NCBI GenBank assembly: GCA_017429205.1
Contig: JAFRPH010000002.1
Coordinates: forward strand, 50,721-114,720
Reading direction: 5' to 3'
Length of the DNA: 64,000 bases
From: Bacteroidales bacterium
Lineage (GTDB): Bacteria > Bacteroidota > Bacteroidia > Bacteroidales > UBA932
In this document: in pieces, positions 49,209 through 57,137 of the stretch
How positions within the stretch are numbered: the first letter of the stretch is position 1
How the letters are laid out: each line of letters opens with the position of its first letter
The notes under the pieces: model-generated
What the model was told of the DNA's origin: nothing
Databases searched by the model: none
What the model saw: the letters and a program-made list of their open reading frames with translations, nothing else
Translations under genes and position numbers: made by a program

Positions 49209-49955
49209 TTATCTTGCAATTGAATGCTCCCGCAGGTATGCGTCAAATGCCTCGCGGTAGGCGTCGGACACGTGCAGCAGCCGGTCCCCCACCTTCACGT
49301 CGCCGGTGCCGCTCACCGAGGCGACCTTGTCCAGGGCGACGATGAACGACCGATGAATCCGCATGAACTGCCCGCTGGGAAGCATCTCTTCCATCCCCTT
49401 CATCGTCACGTGCGTGACGAGCGGCTGCTTCTGCGACGCCAAGAACACCATCACGTAATCCTTCATTCCCTCGACGAACAAGATGTCGTCGAATTCCACC
49501 TTCCGGAGGGCGCCGTCGACCTTGAAGAAGGTGGACGTCTTCGCCTCGGGGGCCGGAGCCGCCGGGGCCGCGGCGGCCGTCGCCGCCTCCTTCAGCGCGA
49601 ACCATTCCCGCGCTTTCTCGGCCGCCTCCAGGAACTTCTGGTAGCGGATGGGCTTCAGCAGGAAATCCAGGGCGGAAACCTCGTAGCTCTCGAAAGCGTA
49701 CTGCTTGAAGGCCGTGGTGAAGATGATGCGGGTGCCGGCGGGGACCATCCGGGACAGTTCCATCCCGCTCAGGTCGGGCATCTGGATGTCCAGGAACACG
49801 AGGTCCGGCGCCTGCGTCCGCATCTCGGACAGGGCCAGGACCGGGTCGGTGAAGGACGCCACCAGCTCCAGGAACGGCGTCCTGGCGATGAAGTTCTCCA
49901 GCATCTTGACGGCGAGGGGCTCGTCGTCCACGACGAAGCAGCGCAGCGAGGTCAT
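49209..49955 (-). CDS. LytTR-family response regulator
   Basis: A 248-residue regulator. The receiver has the acidic pair Asp10-Asp11, phospho-acceptor Asp56 in LVFLDIQMPD, Thr in TTAF and Lys in LLKPI. An alanine/proline-rich linker (about 124-140) leads to a LytTR DNA-binding domain (FFKVDGALRKVEFDDILFVEGMKDYV, MRIHRSFIVALDKV). Its start overlaps the kinase stop by 4 bases. As the GH43 and GH30 genes follow at once, they are probable members of its operon and perhaps targets. Confidence 0.93.
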   Translation of the reverse strand: MTSLRCFVVDDEPLAVKMLENFIARTPFLELVASFTDPVLALSEMRTQAPDLVFLDIQMPDLSGMELSRMVPAGTRIIFTTAFKQYAFESYEVSALDFLLKPIRYQKFLEAAEKAREWFALKEAATAAAAPAAPAPEAKTSTFFKVDGALRKVEFDDILFVEGMKDYVMVFLASQKQPLVTHVTMKGMEEMLPSGQFMRIHRSFIVALDKVASVSGTGDVKVGDRLLHVSDAYREAFDAYLREHSIAR

Positions 49956-51013
49956 AAGGATTTCAAGGTAACTTGCACGTGATAAGTGTCGTCCGTAGCC
50001 GTCTGCTCATAGGTGTACCGGCCGGGATACAGCAGTTCAAGCCGCCGTTTCATGTTCTCCAGGCCGATGCCGGAGCCGATATGGTCCGTCCCCTGCTTCT
50101 CGAACAGGGAGTTGTCGCAGGCGAACACCAGGTCGTCCCCGTCCATATGCATCGTCACCTTCACAAAGGAAGGATGCCGGGCGTTGACCCCGTGCTTGAA
50201 CGCGTTCTCCACCAGGGAGATGAACAGGAGCGGCGCCACCTCCACCGGCTTGGACGGGGCCTCGAGCTGCTTCTCGACGGTCGTCAGCTCGTTGCACCGG
50301 AGGGCCATCAGGTCGATGTAATTGTCCATGAACTCGATCTCCGACGCGAGCTGGACCTTCTCCGCCTCGCTGTCGTACAGCGCATACCGCAGCAGGTCGC
50401 TCAGCTGGCCGATACTCTCTTGCGCCTTGTCCGGGTCGATCTGCGTCAAGGACGAGATGTTGTTCAGGGTATTGAACAGGAAATGCGGGTTGAGCTGGTG
50501 CTTGAGCCAGGTCAGTTCGGCCTCGGCCGTCTTGCGGCGCTCTTCCTCGAACTGCATCTCCCGGTCGTTCATCCGCATCAGGTGACGGAGTCCCACCGCG
50601 AGCAGGATCATCAGGACCTGGAAGAAGACGGCGGCGATGATCCCGCCCAGGAAGAAGGCCCAGATGTTCCGCATCCCGATCTGGTTCACCACTTCCTCCG
50701 GGACCTCCAACGGTCCCCGGGGAATGAACCGGTACAGGTTGTAACCCACCAGCAGCAGGACATTGAGGATGTAGAACCACTTCACTTTCCCTTTCCCGCC
50801 ATACAGGAACTGCGGAACGAGCAGATAGTAGTTCAGGCCGTACAGGAGGAACAGCGGGAGCACCATCCGCGCGGTGTGGCGGAACACGAAGAAGGCCTGC
50901 TGCATATGGCCGGTCGTCGTCCAGGTGACGAGGGCCGGAACGAGAAAAACACCAGCCCAGACGACGATCTGGGTGGTGTTCAGGATGAGATTTCTGCGCC
51001 GGAGATTTTGCAT
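49952..51013 (-). CDS. LytS/YehU-type membrane histidine kinase
   Basis: A 353-residue sensor with four helices in the first 145 residues and no large periplasmic domain. The His-kinase core has the phospho-acceptor in LKHQLNPHFLFNTL (His177), then N-box ENAFKHGV and GSGIGLENMKRRL. The ATG at 51013 is only five bases from the end of a TATATTTG box, so the mRNA may start at the codon itself. The sensing part is likely the membrane domain. It sits 17 bases downstream of the outer-membrane barrel gene. Confidence 0.92.
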   Translation of the reverse strand: MQNLRRRNLILNTTQIVVWAGVFLVPALVTWTTTGHMQQAFFVFRHTARMVLPLFLLYGLNYYLLVPQFLYGGKGKVKWFYILNVLLLVGYNLYRFIPRGPLEVPEEVVNQIGMRNIWAFFLGGIIAAVFFQVLMILLAVGLRHLMRMNDREMQFEEERRKTAEAELTWLKHQLNPHFLFNTLNNISSLTQIDPDKAQESIGQLSDLLRYALYDSEAEKVQLASEIEFMDNYIDLMALRCNELTTVEKQLEAPSKPVEVAPLLFISLVENAFKHGVNARHPSFVKVTMHMDGDDLVFACDNSLFEKQGTDHIGSGIGLENMKRRLELLYPGRYTYEQTATDDTYHVQVTLKSL

Positions 51014-51017
51014 ATTG

Positions 51018-51025
51018 CAAATATA
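51018..51025 (-). promoter_or_regulatory. -7 promoter element of the LytTR-GH operon
   Basis: Perfect TATATTTG on the minus strand, ending 4 bases before the kinase ATG; implies a leaderless or near-leaderless transcript. Confidence 0.5.
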
Positions 51026-51030
51026 GTAAA

Positions 51031-53499
51031 TTATTGCATCATAATCGAGCCCATGCTTTCGGCGGTGGTGGTGCTGTTCAGCTGGTCCTCGTTCTGGATG
51101 GTGCGGGAGGCGCGCTTGGCGGAGTAGTTGCCCTGCTTGCCGAAGGTCCAGCTGACCTGGAAGGTGACCTGACGCATCGGGATGGTGGTGCTCATGTCGG
51201 AGACGAAGCCCTTGCCGACGGTGTGGGAGGACATGGACATCTCGAAGCCCTTGGCCAGCGGGAGCATGCCGTTCACGGAGAAGCTCAGGCGGTCGTTCAG
51301 GAAGGACTTGGTGAGGCCGACCATCGCCATGGACATGCCCGTCGTACGGCCCTGGAGGGTCACCTGGCTGCCCATCATGATGGCGTTCGCGGAGAGGCGG
51401 ATGTCCCAAGGCAGGGTCTGCTGGCCGCCCAGCATCAGGTTGTAGGCCCATCCGCTGTTGTGCTGGCCGAGCTGCGCGCTGGCGATGTCGCTGTAGGTGA
51501 GGCCGCCGTTGATCATGATGCGGGTCTTGTTGGTGGGGTTCAGCATCATGTAGGCGTTCAGGCCCGTGCTCTGGCTCGTGACGATGTTGCCGTAGGTCGT
51601 GTTCAGGAGGTTGTTCTCGTCGAAGAAGCTGTAGGCGGAGATGCCGTTGCCGGTGTAGCTGTAGCGCAGGGTGGCGTTCACCATCACCTTCGGGGTATAG
51701 GCGCTGTACACGAGGGAGATGTTGTGGCCGCGTTCGACTTCCAGCTCGGTGTTGCCGTAGGTGAGGGCGGTCGGATCGGTGGTGTCCACGTACGGGTTCA
51801 GGTAGGAGATGCCCGGGCGGGAGATGCGCATGTTGTAGCTGATGCCGATGTTCTGGGTCATCGACGGGCTCCACTGGATGCTGGCGGTCGGGACGAGGCT
51901 GCCGTAGTCGGTGCGGAAGGCGTTCGTCTGGGCGGAGGAGCTGTAGTTCTGCCAGGTGTGCTCGTAGCGGACGCCGCCCTTCACGCCGATGGTGCCGAAG
52001 TTGCCGGCGAGTTCGGCGTAGGCCGCGCCGATGCGGTTGTAGTAGTCATAGTCCAGGCTGCTCAGGGGGTTGATGACGAACTTGGTGCCGTCCCAGAGGT
52101 AGTCCTGCTGGCTGGAGGAGTTGTGGCGGTCGATGTACTTGGCGCCGGTGGAGAGGCTGTAGTACAGGCCCATCGGGGTGGTGAAGTCGGCCTGGACGGT
52201 GTGGTCGGTGGAGCCGGTGCGGCCGTCGGACTTGCGGTCGGTGAGGTCGAAGCCGGGGATGCTCTCCGCGTTGAAGGTGTTCAGGGTGTTGTTCACGGAC
52301 GGGGCGCCGTTGTACTGGTAGGACAGGGTGAAGGTGCGGCCGGGGAAATCGGCCCAGGAGTGCTGGTAGTCGGCACCCACGGAGATGCTGTTGCGGGTCA
52401 TCAGGGACTCGGTCGTGCCGGTGTAGGTGAAGGCGTCGGAGCCGGGGGCGAACAGCATCGTGTTCGTGGTGCCGGCGGTGTTGTTGGTGCCGAAGTGCAT
52501 CAGGCCCACGGTGGCGGACACGAGGTTCTGGGAGTCGATCTCATAGGAGGCGCTGATGTTGCCCATCAGCATCGGCATGGACATCGTGGACTCGGTGTGG
52601 GTGGAGGTGGAGAAACCGTTGTCCTGCTTGCGGGTCATGTCCATCACGGTGCCCTTGCTGCCCTGCTGCATGCCGTTGAAGTTGGCGGTCAAGGCGAACT
52701 TGCCCTGCTGCATGCTGCCGAACAGGCCGCCGCCGTAGCCGCGGGTGGAAGCCTGGGCGCGGAGGGTGCCGTACATGCCGTCGGCCGCGCTCTGGCCGCC
52801 GGTGACGGCCTTGTTGGTGGTGATGTTCAGCACGCCGCCCACGCCCTCGGCGTCATAGCGGACGCCCGGGTTGGTGACGACCTCGACGTTCTTGACGGAG
52901 CTCGCGGGCATCATCTTGAAGATCTGCGAGGCGTTCTGGGACATCATCTGGTTGGGCTTGCCGTCCACATAGACCACGAAGGAGGAGGAGCCGTTCACAG
53001 AGATGTTGTCCTGGCCATCGACGGAGACCATCGGCACCTTGCGGAGCATGTCCAGCACGGTGGAGGTCTTGGAGTCCACGTCGTCCTCGACGTTGTAGGT
53101 GATCTTGTCCACTTCCATCTTCACGAGCGGACGCAGCGCGGTGACGGTGCCGGCCTTGAGGAGCTCGGCGGCGTCCTCGACGAGGATCTCGCCCAGGTCG
53201 ATCACTTCTTCGCCGTTGATCTTGAAGTAGCGGCGGGCCTGCTTCCGGCCCATGTTGTCGAAGAGCAGGTAATAGTTGCCCTTGATGTCGAAGGTATGGA
53301 CGAAGGTTCCGTCCTCGGCCGTGGTGGTGAAGGCGACGGCCTTGGAGTCGTCGTCGACCTTGAAGAACTGGAGGATGGCCGCCGGCTCCGGCTGACGGGT
53401 CAGGGAGTCGAGGACGATGCCTTTGACGGTGCGGATTTCCTGGGCGTTCGCGGCGAGGCCGGCGAACAGGGCGACAAGGAGGATGTAGAACTTTTTCAT
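51031..53499 (-). CDS. TonB-dependent-receptor-like outer membrane beta-barrel protein
   Basis: An 822-residue outer-membrane protein (signal MKKFYILLVALFAGLAANAQ). About 22-115 is a carboxypeptidase-regulatory-like beta-sandwich (TVKGIVLDSLTRQPEPAAILQ), 125-235 a plug domain (DVDSKTSTVLDMLRKVPMVSVDGQDNISVNG, NPGVRYDAEGVGGVLNITT), then a long beta barrel of the OMP_b-brl_3 type ending in VSWTFGKQGNYS plus a short tail. There is no SusD partner, so it is not a classical Sus pair. It lies upstream of the LytTR-GH genes on the same strand. Ligand unknown. Confidence 0.88.
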   Translation of the reverse strand: MKKFYILLVALFAGLAANAQEIRTVKGIVLDSLTRQPEPAAILQFFKVDDDSKAVAFTTTAEDGTFVHTFDIKGNYYLLFDNMGRKQARRYFKINGEEVIDLGEILVEDAAELLKAGTVTALRPLVKMEVDKITYNVEDDVDSKTSTVLDMLRKVPMVSVDGQDNISVNGSSSFVVYVDGKPNQMMSQNASQIFKMMPASSVKNVEVVTNPGVRYDAEGVGGVLNITTNKAVTGGQSAADGMYGTLRAQASTRGYGGGLFGSMQQGKFALTANFNGMQQGSKGTVMDMTRKQDNGFSTSTHTESTMSMPMLMGNISASYEIDSQNLVSATVGLMHFGTNNTAGTTNTMLFAPGSDAFTYTGTTESLMTRNSISVGADYQHSWADFPGRTFTLSYQYNGAPSVNNTLNTFNAESIPGFDLTDRKSDGRTGSTDHTVQADFTTPMGLYYSLSTGAKYIDRHNSSSQQDYLWDGTKFVINPLSSLDYDYYNRIGAAYAELAGNFGTIGVKGGVRYEHTWQNYSSSAQTNAFRTDYGSLVPTASIQWSPSMTQNIGISYNMRISRPGISYLNPYVDTTDPTALTYGNTELEVERGHNISLVYSAYTPKVMVNATLRYSYTGNGISAYSFFDENNLLNTTYGNIVTSQSTGLNAYMMLNPTNKTRIMINGGLTYSDIASAQLGQHNSGWAYNLMLGGQQTLPWDIRLSANAIMMGSQVTLQGRTTGMSMAMVGLTKSFLNDRLSFSVNGMLPLAKGFEMSMSSHTVGKGFVSDMSTTIPMRQVTFQVSWTFGKQGNYSAKRASRTIQNEDQLNSTTTAESMGSIMMQ

Positions 53500-53534
53500 A
53501 ATATTGCGATACTATTGTTTTCGATTTCCGAGAG

Positions 53535-53542
53535 CAAAAGTA
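53535..53542 (-). promoter_or_regulatory. -7 promoter element of the outer-membrane barrel gene
   Basis: Minus-strand TACTTTTG, 36 bases upstream of the ATG, in the 106-base gap after pgi. Confidence 0.45.
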
Positions 53543-53605
53543 CCGCAATATGCAAGAGGCTGACGCCGGTTTTAGACGAACAGCCCGTTTCTGTAGACGA
53601 ATTCC

Positions 53606-54943
53606 CTAAAGTCGGGCCTTGATGGCTTTGGTCGCTTCCTCGTAGCCGGGCTTTTCGAGGAGGGCGAACATGTTCTTCTTGTAGGCCTCCACGCCGGGCT
53701 GGTTGAACGGATTCACGCCGAGCGTGTACGCGCTCACGCCGCACGCGAACTCGAAGAAATAGAACAGGGAGCCGAGGTTGAAGGCATCGACCTTCTCCAC
53801 GGAAACCTGGAGCTGGGGCACGCCGCCGTCCTGGTGGGCGATGACGGTGCCGAGCTCGGCCATGTGGTTGCAGTGCTCCACCGGCTTGCCGGCGAGGTAG
53901 TTCAGCTGGTCCAGGTTCTGGGGGTCGGAGCCGATGACCACGCTGCGGGTGGCCTTCTCCACGTGGACGACGGTTTCGAACATCACGCGGTCGCCCTCCT
54001 GGATGAACTGGCCCATGGAGTGCAGGTCGGCGGTGTTGTTGACGGAGGCGGGGAAGATGCCCACGCCGTCCTTGCCTTCGGACTCGCCGTAGAGCTGCTT
54101 CCACCATTCGGCGAGGTAGGTGAACTTGGGATTGTAGTTGACGAGGATCTCCACCTTCTTGCCGTATTCCTTATACAGGAGGTTCCGCATCGCGGCGTAC
54201 ACGACGGCGGGGTTCTCCGCGGACTTCACGGCGAGGGCCTTCTCGGCCTCCAGGGCGCCGGCGAGGATGGCGCGCACGTCGAATCCGGCCACCACGATGG
54301 GCAGGATGCCCACGGGGGTGAGGACGGAGAAGCGGCCGCCCACGTTGTCCGGGACGACGAAGGTCTTGTAGCCTTCCTGGGTGGAGAGGGTCTTGAGGGC
54401 GCCCTTCTTGGCGTCGGTGATGGCGACGATGCGCTCGGCCGCCTCCTTCTTGCCGTAGGTGTCCTCCAGGTACTGCTTCACGATGCGGAAGGCGACAGCG
54501 GGCTCGGTGGTGGTGCCGGACTTGGAGATGACGATGCAGGCGACGTTGCGCTCCGCGGCCAGGTCCATCAGTTCGGCGAGATATTCCTCGGACAGGTTGT
54601 TGCCGGCGAAGACCACCTCGGCGGCGTCCTTCTTCGCGAGCTGCTTCGCGAAATTGTGGCTGAGGGCCTCGATCGCGCACTTGGCGCCGAGGTAGGAACC
54701 GCCGATGCCGATGGCGATCACCAGGTCCACGCCCTTGGCCTTCCAGTCGTCGCGGATCGCCTCGCAATCCGCAATCAGGCTTTCGGGGGTCTCGGACGGC
54801 AGGTGCTTCCATCCCAGGAAGTCATTGCCGGCGCCGTTTCCGGCGACGAGGACATCGAATGCATCGAGGGCCTTGCCCACATACGCGTCATACTTGGCTC
54901 CATCCACGAAGCCGCAGCAACCTTTTACGTCTACTTTTACCAT
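53606..54943 (-). CDS. pgi: Glucose-6-phosphate isomerase
   Basis: A 445-residue PGI of the shorter bacterial type. AIGIGGSYLGAKCAIEAL and VISKSGTTTEPAVAFR bind the phosphate; VGGRFSVLTPVGILP is PGI signature 1, and the active-site Glu is in GIFPASVNNTADLHSMGQFIQEGDR. Interconverts glucose-6-P and fructose-6-P in the cytoplasm. Monocistronic; it has a -7 box TAAATTTG at 54969-54976 and is divergent from the phosphatase-GDPD gene. Confidence 0.95.
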   Translation of the reverse strand: MVKVDVKGCCGFVDGAKYDAYVGKALDAFDVLVAGNGAGNDFLGWKHLPSETPESLIADCEAIRDDWKAKGVDLVIAIGIGGSYLGAKCAIEALSHNFAKQLAKKDAAEVVFAGNNLSEEYLAELMDLAAERNVACIVISKSGTTTEPAVAFRIVKQYLEDTYGKKEAAERIVAITDAKKGALKTLSTQEGYKTFVVPDNVGGRFSVLTPVGILPIVVAGFDVRAILAGALEAEKALAVKSAENPAVVYAAMRNLLYKEYGKKVEILVNYNPKFTYLAEWWKQLYGESEGKDGVGIFPASVNNTADLHSMGQFIQEGDRVMFETVVHVEKATRSVVIGSDPQNLDQLNYLAGKPVEHCNHMAELGTVIAHQDGGVPQLQVSVEKVDAFNLGSLFYFFEFACGVSAYTLGVNPFNQPGVEAYKKNMFALLEKPGYEEATKAIKARL

Positions 54944-54968
54944 GATTAGTTCTCTGTTATGTAATTCG

Positions 54969-54976
54969 CAAATTTA
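54969..54976 (-). promoter_or_regulatory. -7 promoter element of pgi
   Basis: Minus-strand TAAATTTG with a TTGG 21 bases upstream (54998-55000), 25 bases before the ATG. Confidence 0.5.
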
Positions 54977-54984
54977 CGAAATAA

Positions 54985-55015
54985 TTTGCAAACCCGCCAA
55001 TTATATGTATATTTG
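54985..55015 (+). promoter_or_regulatory. Promoter of the phosphatase-GDPD gene
   Basis: TTTG (54985-54988), 19-base spacer, TATATTTG (55008-55015) on the plus strand, 25 bases upstream of the ATG. Confidence 0.75.
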
Positions 55016-55040
55016 TAAATATGACAAAAACACTGAATTG

Positions 55041-57050
55041 ATGAAACGGATCTTGACTCTGGCCGCGCTCGCGCTCTTCGCCCTGACGGCCGCCGCCCAG
55101 CCGGACACCCCGGTGGTGAAGTACCTGAAAGGCGACATCCGCCGCGCTGCGTTCAACACGCATTCGTACGAATTCGAACCCGTCAAGGACACCCCCGCCC
55201 CGAAGGGGTACAAGGCGTTCTACATCAGCCACTACGGGCGTCACGGCTCCCGTTCGGACTGGGGCGGCCCGCAGTACAAGCTGGTCCGCGACCTCCTCAC
55301 CCAGGCCAAGGAGCGGAACCTCCTGACCCCCGCCGGAGACTCCCTGCTGAAGGAGGCCGCCCTCATCTATGAGCTGCACAACGGGATGGACGGCCGCCTG
55401 ACGCCCCGCGGCGTGAAGGAGCACGCGCAGCTTGCCGAGCGGATGTACAACCGCTTCCCGGAGGTGTTCAAGAAGGGCAGCAAGCACCTGCGCGCCGTCT
55501 CCAGCACCACCCCGCGCTGCATCGTGTCGATGAACGGCTTCACCGCCCGCCTGCAGGCGTTGCAGCCGGACCTGGACATGGACCTGGACACCGGCGAGAA
55601 GTACTACGCCTACATCGCCCGGGGCGAGAACAGCGTCCTCACCGCCCGGACGAACAAGGCCCTGGCCGACTACAAGAAGACCATCCAGTGGGACAATGAA
55701 ACCGTGTACCGGACCCTGTTCACGGATCCGGAGGCGGCCAAGAAGCTCATCCCGGACGCCTGGGATTTCCAGAACGCCATCTACGACTGCGCCCGTGTCT
55801 CGGATCCCTTCGACATCCCGGACAACATGTTCCGTTACCTCCCCTTCGAGAACGTGGTCCACTTCCATGAGCTGAACTTCCTCTCCGCCTACCTGAACCA
55901 GTGCGACTCCAAGCTGAACGGCGAGATCCGCATCCCGCGCTCGCAGGAGCTGGTGGACACCCTCGTCAGCCAGGCCGACGCGGTCATCGCCGGCAAGGTG
56001 CAGAAGGCCGCGGACCTGTGCTTCGGCCACGACTGGCCTTTCCTGGGCCTGGTGTGCTACCTGGGCCTGGAAGGCGTGAGCGAGCGCTACACGCTCGAGG
56101 AAGCCGCCGCGAACTGGCTCCCTTCCTACTACTGCCCGTTCGCGACGAACCTGCAGATGATCTTCTACCGGAGCAAGAAGTCCGACGACATCCTCGTCAA
56201 GTTCCTCCTGAACGAGCGGGAAACGAAACTCCCGGCCTTGAAGGCCGTCGACGGCATCTATTACAACTGGAACGACGTCAAGGCCTGGTGCGCGAACCGC
56301 ATCCCGAAGACGCAGATCGTCGCCCACCGCGGCTATTGGGAAGGCAATGCGGAGAACTCCATCGCCTCCTTCCGCAAGGCCCAGGAATTCGGCCTCTGGG
56401 GCAGTGAGTTCGACATCCATCTGACGGCCGACGGCGTGCCCGTCATCCACCACGACCAGAAGATCGGCGACCTGGACATCCAGAAGAGCAACTTCGAGGA
56501 GGTCCGCGCGAACCGCCTCGCCAACGGCGAACACGTTCCCACCCTCGCCGAGTATATGGCCCAGGCCGCGCGGAGCCGCGAGTGCCTGCCCGTGCTGGAG
56601 CTCAAGCCGCAGACCACCGTGGAACGCGAGGACGAACTCGTGGACAAGTGTCTCCAGGCCCTGAAGCCGGCCGCGCCGCGCAACGTCCCGCCGGAGTTCG
56701 CCTCCTTCGCCCGCCGCTCTTCCGAGCCCACCAAGGTCGTGTTCATCTCCTTCAGCCACCACATCTGCCAGGAACTCGCCAAGAAGGCCCCGGGCTACAC
56801 GGTCCAGTACCTGAACGGCGACCTTTCCCCGGCCCAGCTCCACGCGGAGGGCATCAACGGCATCGACTACCACTACAGCGTGTTCAAGAAGCATCCGGAA
56901 TGGGTGAAGGAAGCCCACGACCTCGGAATGAGCGTCAATGTGTGGACGGTGGACAATCCGGAGGACATCCGGGCGATGCGCGACCTGGGCGTGGACCAGA
57001 TCACCACGGACAAGCCCGCGCTGGCACGGGAGATCCTTTGGGAGCGGTAG
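55041..57050 (+). CDS. Histidine acid phosphatase fused to glycerophosphodiester phosphodiesterase
   Basis: A 669-residue exported protein (signal MKRILTLAALALFALTAAAQ). About 55-400 is a histidine acid phosphatase: the nucleophile motif is RHGSR (67-71) and the proton donor HD is in CFGHDWPFLG. From about residue 425 it is a GDPD: TQIVAHRGYWEGNAENSIASF (catalytic His and Glu), EFDIHLTADGVPVIHHD, and the C-terminal VNVWTVDNPEDIRAM and DQITTDKPALA. Both active sites look intact. Such a protein could release a phosphoglycerol head group from a phospholipid and then strip its phosphate in the periplasm. The repeat at 57051 follows directly after the stop. Confidence 0.88.
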   Translation: MKRILTLAALALFALTAAAQPDTPVVKYLKGDIRRAAFNTHSYEFEPVKDTPAPKGYKAFYISHYGRHGSRSDWGGPQYKLVRDLLTQAKERNLLTPAGDSLLKEAALIYELHNGMDGRLTPRGVKEHAQLAERMYNRFPEVFKKGSKHLRAVSSTTPRCIVSMNGFTARLQALQPDLDMDLDTGEKYYAYIARGENSVLTARTNKALADYKKTIQWDNETVYRTLFTDPEAAKKLIPDAWDFQNAIYDCARVSDPFDIPDNMFRYLPFENVVHFHELNFLSAYLNQCDSKLNGEIRIPRSQELVDTLVSQADAVIAGKVQKAADLCFGHDWPFLGLVCYLGLEGVSERYTLEEAAANWLPSYYCPFATNLQMIFYRSKKSDDILVKFLLNERETKLPALKAVDGIYYNWNDVKAWCANRIPKTQIVAHRGYWEGNAENSIASFRKAQEFGLWGSEFDIHLTADGVPVIHHDQKIGDLDIQKSNFEEVRANRLANGEHVPTLAEYMAQAARSRECLPVLELKPQTTVEREDELVDKCLQALKPAAPRNVPPEFASFARRSSEPTKVVFISFSHHICQELAKKAPGYTVQYLNGDLSPAQLHAEGINGIDYHYSVFKKHPEWVKEAHDLGMSVNVWTVDNPEDIRAMRDLGVDQITTDKPALAREILWER

Positions 57051-57087
57051 AGATCCCATCGTCGGTCTCCGCCCTCCTCGGGATGAC
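57051..57087. repeat. Dispersed palindromic repeat copy (long variant)
   Basis: On the minus strand it begins GTCATCCCGAGGAG and ends GGGATCT, the same termini as the shorter copies but with a longer middle; it starts at the base after the stop codon. Confidence 0.65.
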
Positions 57088-57094
57088 AATAAGA

Positions 57095-57123
57095 AAACCT
57101 CCTCGTTGCCGAGGAGGTTTTTT
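57095..57123. terminator. Bidirectional terminator between convergent genes
   Basis: AAACCTCCTCG-TTGC-CGAGGAGGTTT hairpin with T on the right and A on the left, usable by the phosphatase-GDPD gene (+) and the M64 peptidase gene (-). Confidence 0.9.
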
Positions 57124-57137
57124 ATGGCAAGCCATCT

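Noticed and set aside
51031..53499. A SusC of a polysaccharide utilisation locus
   Set aside because: No SusD-like gene is adjacent and the barrel has the shorter OMP_b-brl_3 layout of about 820 residues.
51034..53622. An 862-residue Gly/Val/His-rich open frame on the plus strand
   Set aside because: It is exactly antisense to the outer-membrane barrel gene, whose motifs are unmistakable.
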